In this document: piece after piece, positions 58,701 to 64,000 of the stretch
Layout: each line of letters starts with the position of its first letter
Numbering within the stretch: the stretch's first letter is position 1
NCBI RefSeq assembly: GCF_004193775.1
Contig: NC_041021.1
Span: 2,056,001 to 2,120,000, forward strand
DNA length: 64,000 bases
Reading direction: 5' to 3'
Source of the DNA: Glycine soja
Lineage: Eukaryota; Streptophyta; Magnoliopsida; Fabales; Fabaceae
Notes under the pieces: model-generated
Told to the model about the DNA's origin: nothing
Database searches by the model: none
What the model saw: the letters and a program-made list of their open reading frames with translations, nothing else
Position numbers and translations under genes: made by a program

Positions 58701-61700
58701 ATTCACAATTTGGAACCCAGAGGCTAGGCCAGGGTTTTAACAATGTTGGTTTTACAGTTGAGTTAAAGATCTCTGTTTAGAGAATTATCTTGAAAAGTGA
58801 AATCTTCAGCAGCAGAATGCAAATATAATGATGGAGTTTTTATGCTAATTATTTCAGTGAGATATTGTATTTGTATTTGTATTGTTTAGCTCTTGATGTG
58901 AAAAAGTTTGTGCTAAATAATCTATAGTTTTCCTCTACAGTAATGACTACACCAGTCTATTGTCTAGCTTATGTTTGATAACGTACCCTATAGTGAATTT
59001 TCGTTTCATCCCAACATCATATGCTAAATTTATTTCTTTAACGCTCCTCTGATACTAGGAGATGTTGCACTTTAGTAGTGATTTAAGTTCTTATAATGAG
59101 ATAAAAGAGTATGTTTGAGAATCTTTCCAAAATGGCATGCCAAATTCATAGTTTTCTTATTTCAAATTTGTTGGTTATGATTTTGGCTTAGAATTTTCTG
59201 TTGGGTCCTGACCCATGACGCATGCACATTACAATTTTGTTATCTTGCAGAAACATTTGTGCGAGCTGATGGGGCATTCATCCCATTTGCAGAAGATTTC
59301 AATATGAACAATGTAATCACAACTGTAAAAGGTGTAGGGGAGATCGGTGATGTAAACATCATAGATTTGCAGTCTCCAATCAACAGTCTCATTGGAAGAC
59401 AAGTGGTTAAAGTTGGAAGAAGTTCTGGTTTGACTACAGGGACTATAATGGCATATGCCCTAGAATACAATGATGAGAAGGGGATTTGTTTTCTCACTGA
59501 TTTTCTTGTTGTTGGTGAGAACCAGCAGACATTTGACCTTGAAGGTGACAGTGGAAGTCTCATTCTCTTGACTGGACAAAATGGGGAGAAGCCATGCCCT
59601 GTTGGTATTATCTGGGGTGGGACAGCTAATCGGGGTCGTTTGAAACTAAAAGTTGGTCAACCCCCAGAAAATTGGACAAGTGGAGTTGATCTTGGCCGAC
59701 TTCTTGATCTCCTTGAACTTGATCTCATTACAACAAATGAAGCACTCCAAGGTTTGCAAACATTCAGTTATTAATAATTCAAATATTCAATTCTCTCAAT
59801 TAATGGCAGTATTAAAAGGCTGCAGTATTTAGTGTTTTATTGTTTCACAATTGTTTAAACTTTAGGGTTTAGACAAGGGAAAGGAAGAAGAGAAAAGGCT
59901 AGCAATGTATTTTGAGTTTGATAGTAAGATGTTACTTAAGATACAATAGCGTAATGCTACCTATTTATATTATTAGTATTAATTAGGCCAAGCAGTAGCA
60001 CTTCTAGTACAAGCCCCAATCACACTACTACTAAGCAATAGCTAATGATATATTCTCTAACACCTCTCCAGCCTTTGCTTATTACACGTAGCAAACCATA
60101 AATAGAAACATAGAACATTGCAAACTTTTATTTAAGACCAATTAAACTGATCTCAATAACAGAATTTGGAAACTAGTACTTAACTGATGTAGCTCAGGAA
60201 TTCGTGAGCAGCTATCTCCAGTGTAGGATCAGGTGGGTATGGAGGGAATTGTTGATTGTATTTCTGAATACCCAGTATAGACTTGCGCAATGCTATTTAT
60301 ACATCCTCCTAGATCTAAGTATCCAACTATTCTATAAGGCACTACAACTATCAACTAACTACCAAAAATGGGAAAGTTACAGGAATTCTACAAAAAAAAT
60401 GCACAAGGATGATTGCTCTTGAATTTGGGCTAAGCCTATCTCTAGCTCATGAGGGATTCACAAGCCTTTATAAGTTCTATTTTTTCCATGTCTATAATCA
60501 ATGTGGGATCTCAACAACTATTATATCAACTCTTTGTATCTAAACCTTGGCTACATCCTTGGAAAATATCTCCTTTCTTCTCCTTGACACATGCACCAAG
60601 CAAAGGAGTTTATAGAGTTTGTTAGAACATATGAAAACATCTTATCATATTTTAGAATATCCTAGGTTTTTCTTGTTAGATTTCAGCTTAAAACCAATTG
60701 ACATGAAGTGAAGTTATCCAATAGATATATAAGCTGCACCATGAGAATTGAGGTAGGTGATGTGGGACTTCCAAACATTTCTCTATGATTGGTTAATTTC
60801 CGTATTTTCTCATCATTGCTTAGGATTGTTTACTATATTTTCTTATTCTCTAACTCATTAGGATTATGATAAGTATAATTTTTTGGCCACTGCTCCACTG
60901 CCAAGCCTCCTAATGAGTTTTATTTTAATCCGTACAGAGATTATCTCTGTCCTAAAAACCACAAAACACGTGACATGACTGTCCCTTAACACCACCACAC
61001 CAATACAATCATACAAATGAAAATTCATACCTTTTCCTTACTGAAATTGTCACATGACAGTTATTAAAACTGTAGTTATTATTATAACTAAATCCTAATC
61101 TGGTGGTTATGAAAACTGCAGTAATTATTAAAACTAAGTCCTACATTTCCTAGAATAGACTTTCCTAGTAATTGGTCTTGGTGGGTGCCGTGTCTGATGC
61201 CTTATCATTTGCTGTGCATTTTTTTTTCAGTGTGTTTTAAACTTTTCCAGCCACTTCTATTCATTTTTTTCGCCAATATTTGGTTTATCTCTTTTGTCCC
61301 ATGATCTCTGCTACTTAAATCACACCTCTTTGGTATTGTGCACTATGAGAGAAATCAGCCTGTCCTCATGGCTTTCCTAGAATTATTAGTCTGGCTCCTC
61401 AACTTCACTAGAATTATTAGTTGACCCTGCTGCTTTTCCAGATAAATCAGCTGCCATGACTTTCACAGGACCCCATGACTTTCCCTGAGAAATCAACATG
61501 GGTGCCGTAGTTTCACCAGAATTATCTGTTGCTATCATGGCATTCCTAGAGAATCATCCTTGGTCCATTTTACCCATCGTGGTCATGAGTATTCTTCAAC
61601 TAAATTTTGAATTCAATTATTGTTCAATGGTCTTTATGTGGCAATATTTTATGCATTGTTATTTCAATGTGTTTGTAAGAAGCAGCTGGGTTGCTCACTT

Positions 61701-63966
61701 TCCAACATCATTTGCAATAATTAATATTGTTACTATTTTTTAAGTAATCTAAGAACAAGCAACATCAAGGGTCTTACTATTTCAAACATAGAAAGAATGC
61801 TTATTTTTTTCACTTCTTGCGATAATATAGATATATGTATCTGATTAATCTTGTAGTATCTGCTCATGTTGATAACTTGAGATAAGAGGAATCTCTTTTG
61901 GCTACATCTGAAGATAGTTGGCTTGTTTAAGTTCAATTGCAGAGAGCATGCATCCTTTTGTGAAGGTTCAAAACTTCCAAAACATAAATTCGAGTAATTC
62001 CAATGTTAGATATGGAGAGAATGGTCGTTTCCTGTCTTATTCAATACAGAGGAATGGGCATGTCGGTAATTGCAAAGAAAAACTTTGGAAGAGGAGAGTT
62101 CTTTAATTTTTATTGTTTATTTATTTGGTACTTGAAATGCTTTCCAGTTTCCAACTAGCAGTACTGTGGCTTTCTGGAGTTTTTGGACTGTATGACTTTC
62201 TTCCCTTTTTTCTCTACATTCTGTTTGCCTAAGACTTTTTTTTTCTTCTGAAAATAGCTCCTCTAAAGTGAGAAAGTATGATTATATTCACCATTGTTTT
62301 GAATTAAAATATTCTGTAAACTTATTGCATTTAAAATCAATGATGGATTCATTCTCTGAGAATGTCGAGAGTCTGAGATCTCTCCCAAACCAACCCTTCA
62401 CACTAGAACTGAATGTCACTAGTCTTCTTTCCCTATCTATTTATAGCCAATTGTTTCCATTCTATTAAAACTGTAACTAACAATTACTGGCTATGACTCC
62501 TTCAATTAACAGAACCATTGGGCTTACCTAACAATACTCTCCCCCAATGTTATCAGACTCGGACCGGTTGTTGACTCGGTTGGGGTACTGAGTCACTGGG
62601 TCACTGGGTCAGGGCTTGACTGAATGAGTAAAGTTTAATAAAATCTAAATAATTTTATAACATGCAACATTTTACACTTAAGATTTAAAGTTTAATAAAA
62701 TTTAACATATTTTGAAGCATGGTTATGAATTTGTTTAAAATTTTGAACATGCATCCCCTATGGCAACATCACATCAAAATATGGCTTTTGTCCCGTACTT
62801 CTTCATCTTCTATCTGTGAGACAATCTTGTGTGATGCTTGAGTTGTGCATCCACAAAAATAGGGGCTATTATGTAATGCAGGGAGTGTGTTTCGATAATT
62901 CTCACTGCTGCTTTTGGGTGAGACTTCTATGTTTCGTCTGCCTGGAAAATTGCACATTGTTTACATTCAAGCTGCTGGTTCTTTGCTCTCCAAACCTTCA
63001 TCTTTTCTGTTTTCTTGCACTCAAGAAATTTACCCAAGATTCAAATTCTTCATCCCAAATTGCTATCAATGAATCTTATGTGTATCGAGGTTGGAACTGC
63101 TTGAGGACTTCCTTCCCAAAGTTGCGCCAAGTCACATTTTGAGTGCACCCATTGTCTCCAGCTGGTCATTTGGCCACAGTTTGGAGAGCCTTAAGAGTTA
63201 AGACCGAGAACACCCCCAGACAATTAGTAATCTCCACATTACAATACTCAAAAGGAATATTATTTTCAACCATATAGGCTGTATAATTTTCATCCACATG
63301 GCCGAATGACCCTTAAGCCCCTTAAAATCTCAAGCCCTGTCATTGAAAAGATGTAGTGAAATATGCAAGTTTGCTACTTTCGTTCTGGTGGATGCCATAT
63401 CATAGAGGTTTTATGGCATGGATCCATTTTGTCAAACCGTTTTTAGAAATGGAGCTGGAGCATGAGTGACAATATCCTAGCTTTTATGAGTTATTTATTT
63501 GTTTGAACATTTACAGCTGACTTCTTTCCTTGTCATTTTTGTAGCTGCAGTGCTAGAGCAAAGGAATGGTTCTGCTGCTGGAATTGATTCTACCGTTGGA
63601 GAATCCTCTCCTACTGTGCCAATTAAAGAAAAGCTTGAAGAGAGCTTTGAGCCTTTTTGCTTGAATATCCCACTTGCTCAAGTTGAAGATGAACCCTCTC
63701 AAAGAGTCAACCCATCAATAAGGCCCTGTGAGTTTCATATAAAAAGTGAGATTGAAATAGCTCCAAATGTAGAACACCAGTTCATACCAAGCTATGCGGG
63801 CAAGTCTCCAGCACGTCAAAGCTACCTGAAAGAAGACATGGAGCTGAAAAGTTTAGCTGAACTTAGGAATGGCCCTGATGAAGATAATTTTGTTTCGTTG
63901 CATTTAGGAGAGCCGGAAATGAAGAGAAGAAAGCTTTCAAATTCCTCTTTTTGCATCAAAGAATAA
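49769..63966 (+). CDS. NARROW LEAF1 (NAL1)-type trypsin-like serine protease
   Basis: Exons 49769-50257, 51101-51244, 57944-58184, 59251-59751 and 63545-63966 join into 598 codons, close to rice NAL1 at 582. The protease fold has a His in LTNRHVAVD (about residue 241), an Asp in VRADGAF (about 298) and a Ser in EGDSGS (about 392). These are offset by 7-8 from the rice triad, as I recall it (H233, D291, S385). The C-terminus carries a basic KRRK nuclear-signal-like patch and an LHLGE EAR-like motif. In rice, NAL1 controls leaf width, vein number and yield by degrading transcriptional regulators, including TOPLESS-type co-repressors. Intron 2 (6.7 kb) contains a 5.4-kb Gypsy element in antisense orientation. 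Intron 4 (3.8 kb) holds decayed repeats. All splice sites used are canonical, so the gene looks functional. Confidence 0.93.
51490..51881 (-). repeat. LTR (3' LTR in element orientation), 392 bp
   Basis: In element orientation it starts TGATAGGGCCC and ends CCGTATTA, so the terminal pair is TG...TA and not the usual TG...CA. It is identical by eye to 56498-56889. The last 37 codons of the pol ORF lie inside it. Confidence 0.92.
51770..56110 (-). CDS. Gypsy chromovirus gag-pol polyprotein (1446-codon open frame)
   Basis: Long uninterrupted minus-strand frame. In order: the rest of a retrotransposon gag domain; a CCHC zinc knuckle (CFKCGGAFHPMHQC, about residues 230-245); an aspartic protease with LVDSGATHNFIS; a reverse transcriptase with FDDILVYS; an RNase H with IECDAAGTG; an integrase with an HHCC module (H..H..CDVCQ) and DDE-type residues (DFITGLP, SDRDPVF); and a C-terminal chromodomain (HWKGKAVEEATWED). 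All catalytic motifs look intact. The frame continues through the polypurine tract into the LTR. The first residues before HPEVKV are not gag-like, because the true gag start is in another frame (next entry). Confidence 0.92.
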   Translation of the reverse strand: MDLACRSLFQGSRHPEVKVNLAQLCMEGPTIHFFNSLIGEDGELTWENLKEALLERYGGHGDGDVYEQLTELKQEGTVEEYILEFEYLIAQIPKLPGKQFLGYFLHGLKSEIRGKVRSLAAMGEMSRSKLLQVTRAVEKEVKGGNGSGFNRSSRFGNGSQRPGSFSGGRGSNDWVLVKGKEVGGSKGPAIGPKRDGSTHGDKKKHGPRDRGFTHLSYQELMERKQKGLCFKCGGAFHPMHQCPDKQLRVLVIENEEEENSDAKILAVEVEDTDEEEGGECSILNLHHIAQENHHTVKFQGIVRGVPVLILVDSGATHNFISQKLVYKMDWPVDDTPERRIKLGDGYQTITKGICKKLEMSIGDFTLSPDLHLFELGGIDVVLGMEWLKTLGDTIINWRKQTMSFWMDKRWVTLQGLEDCRESMVALQSILRKSKQEVQGGFWEMEKHEQRKENQILTSGQQEELERLLHKFSQVFQEPTGLPPIRGKEHAINLMEGQNAVNVRPYRYPHHHKNEIERQVKEMLAVGIIRHSTSSFSSPVILVKKKDNSWRMCIDYRALNKVTIPDKFPIPVIEELLDELHGAQFYSKLDLKSGYHQVRVKESDVHKTAFRTHEGHYEFLVMPFGLMNAPSTFQSLMNEVFKLLLRKHVLVFFDDILVYSQSWGDHLQHLEEVLLVLANNKLVANEKKCQFAQTKVDYLGHIISKEGVAVDPSKVASVTQWPVPKNVKGVRGFLGLTGYYRKFIRDYGRIARPLTELTKKNNFIWGKQAQDAFEELKLKLTTSPVLALPDFSKGFVIECDAAGTGVGAILMQDKKPIAYFSKALGVRNLTKSAYEKELMAVVMAIQHWRPYLLGRKFTVSTDQKSLKQLLQQKIVTAEQQNWAAKLLGYDFEIVYKQGRLNQGADALSRINEGMELRNITTLVQWDQKQHVMTEVSQDEELQKIVAELQQNPDSRPGYVYKQGILFYGDRVVISRHSTLIPILLQEFHATPQSGHSGFYKTYRRIAENVYWIGMKSKVQEFVRSCDVCQRQKYLACSPGGFLQPLPIPERIWEDISMDFITGLPKSKGYEAIFVVVDRLSKYCHFIPLKHPYTARSLAEVFSKEIVRLHGIPVSIVSDRDPVFMSSFWRELFKMQGTQLRVSSAYHPESDGQTEVVNRCLETYLRCFISDQPRTWMNWVHWAEYWFNTTFHSATEKTPFEIVYGRPPPAMIRWGQGETRVEAVQRDLLDRDEALRQLKLQLKRAQDRMKNQADKKRSDKSFVPGEWVFVKLRAHRQNSVVTRINAKLAARYYGPYPILERIGAVAYKLKLPEGSKVHPVFHVSLLKKAVGQYFEEEDLPDHMEGDLTDTAEPEAVLASRKVQQQGEVVQQLLVHWKGKAVEEATWEDLLMFKSQFPKFNLGDKVEIEEESIDRAQINNPQSQLIHHAKGGPKIWQVYSRRGKKVNSG
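51882..51896 (-). other. Polypurine tract of the Gypsy element
   Basis: On the minus strand, immediately before the 3' LTR, the sequence is purine-rich (GAAGAGGAAAGTAT). This is the expected position for priming plus-strand DNA synthesis. Confidence 0.65.
56059..56454 (-). pseudogene. N-terminal gag segment of the Gypsy element, out of frame with pol
   Basis: A 131-codon frame starts MPPKKTN at 56454, has a coiled-coil-like stretch (about residues 8-50), and continues with the gag motif ELPAFNGEDPAGW. It then meets a stop at 56059. The gag homology continues in the 51770-56110 frame, so the two overlap by about 50 bases at a frame change around 56075. Either a small indel has inactivated this copy or the family uses a programmed shift; I favour an indel. 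Confidence 0.8.
56476..56494 (-). other. Primer-binding site of the Gypsy element, tRNA-Tyr-like
   Basis: Three bases inside the 5' LTR (minus strand), the sequence starts TGGTCCGACCTGCCGGATT. The plus-strand text is what a tRNA 3' end ...AGGTCGGA+CCA would look like. From memory this matches plant tRNA-Tyr and not the usual initiator tRNA-Met primer. The position is firm; the tRNA identity should be checked. Confidence 0.65.
56498..56889 (-). repeat. LTR (5' LTR in element orientation), 392 bp
   Basis: Partner of 51490-51881, same length and no visible differences. It is followed on the plus strand by the target repeat GAAAC (56890-56894). Confidence 0.92.
57130..57420. repeat. Possible decayed LTR or TRIM fragment in NAL1-like intron 2
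   Basis: Phrases such as CTGGCCTGTAAGGTGATGAT and TCGATGTGGGACTAA recall the ends of non-autonomous LTR elements common in legumes. I see no partner LTR or target repeat in the window, so it would be a fragment or solo copy. Recognition is from memory and weak. Confidence 0.3.
58385..58760. repeat. Possible retroelement fragment in NAL1-like intron 3
   Basis: A more balanced stretch with an AGAGAGAGAG run (58509-58520) and text such as CTGGTTAGAGCTATAACAAAC looks like LTR debris. There is no ORF and no terminal repeats were found. Listed so the 1-kb intron is accounted for. Confidence 0.25.
59870..60560. repeat. Retroelement-like debris in NAL1-like intron 4
   Basis: Two adjacent stretches (about 59870-60110 and 60180-60560) each contain CTATTTATA-like leader text, typical of LTR transcript starts read on the minus strand. 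The second also has CAATGTGGGATCTCAACA. No coding sequence or paired LTR is visible. The call is weak and based on style. Confidence 0.3.
61372..61566. repeat. Degenerate tandem repeat, about 30-bp unit, about 7 copies
   Basis: Successive phrases of the form CCTCATGGCTTTCCTAGAAT and variants recur about every 30 bases (near 61372, 61402, 61428, 61456, 61472, 61503 and 61533), each followed by TTATTAG/AATCA-type text. The units are heavily diverged. It is in NAL1-like intron 4. Confidence 0.6.
61567..63544. other. Rest of NAL1-like intron 4, non-coding
   Basis: Mixed A/T-rich DNA leading to the acceptor TAG at 63542-63544. It includes an exon-like island (61944-62106, see findings) and a short GGGTCACT-type tandem repeat (about 62592-62615). 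It also has balanced-composition stretches (62750-63330) without recognisable protein similarity. The reading frame of the gene does not need any exon here. Confidence 0.5.
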
Positions 63967-64000
63967 AACTAGTAGGTTTAAATATGAAGCATATATACTC

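Overview
The window is nuclear DNA of a dicot plant, most likely a legume and probably Glycine (soybean). The evidence is intron-rich genes with GT-AG junctions, AT-rich intergenic DNA, a TIR-NBS-LRR gene, Stowaway and hAT-type miniature elements, and LINE, SINE, Copia and Gypsy retroelements. The species is an inference from gene content and style; nothing in the sequence proves it. There is no prokaryotic-type system (operon, CRISPR, phage) here.

Layout from left to right: (1) a pfkB-family kinase matching plant pseudouridine kinase (802-5509, +, 8 exons). (2) A DCD-domain protein (8927-12508, +, 3 coding exons) whose start-codon region lies in one half of an old tandem duplication. (3) A broken, 5'-truncated copy of the GPI mannosyltransferase 2 (PIG-V) gene (14181-16971, +). 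(4) A DXD-type alpha-1,4-glycosyltransferase (18156-21402, +, 5 exons). (5) A TIR-NBS-LRR immune receptor (27658-22998, -, 4 exons). (6) A 5'-truncated LINE with target-site duplications (28905-31551, -). (7) A glutathionyl-hydroquinone reductase / Xi-class GST (34469-38686, +, 5 exons) with a decayed Copia-type element in its last intron. (8) About 10 kb of AT-rich intergenic DNA (38.7-48.5 kb) with miniature elements, microsatellites and a dispersed repeat. (9) A NARROW LEAF1-type serine protease gene (49769-63966, +, 5 coding exons) whose second intron holds a 5.4-kb Gypsy chromovirus with two apparently identical 392-bp LTRs and a perfect 5-bp target duplication.

For the six apparently intact genes I rebuilt exon chains by hand. 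Each closes in a single frame from ATG to stop: 390, 1120, 648, 1344, 325 and 598 codons. The genes do not form one pathway. They are independent housekeeping, development and defence genes. The richest signal is structural: young and old retroelements with readable insertion scars, tandem duplications that copied a start codon, a splice acceptor or protein repeat units, and a pseudogene with several independent lesions. I found no convincing previously undescribed gene system.
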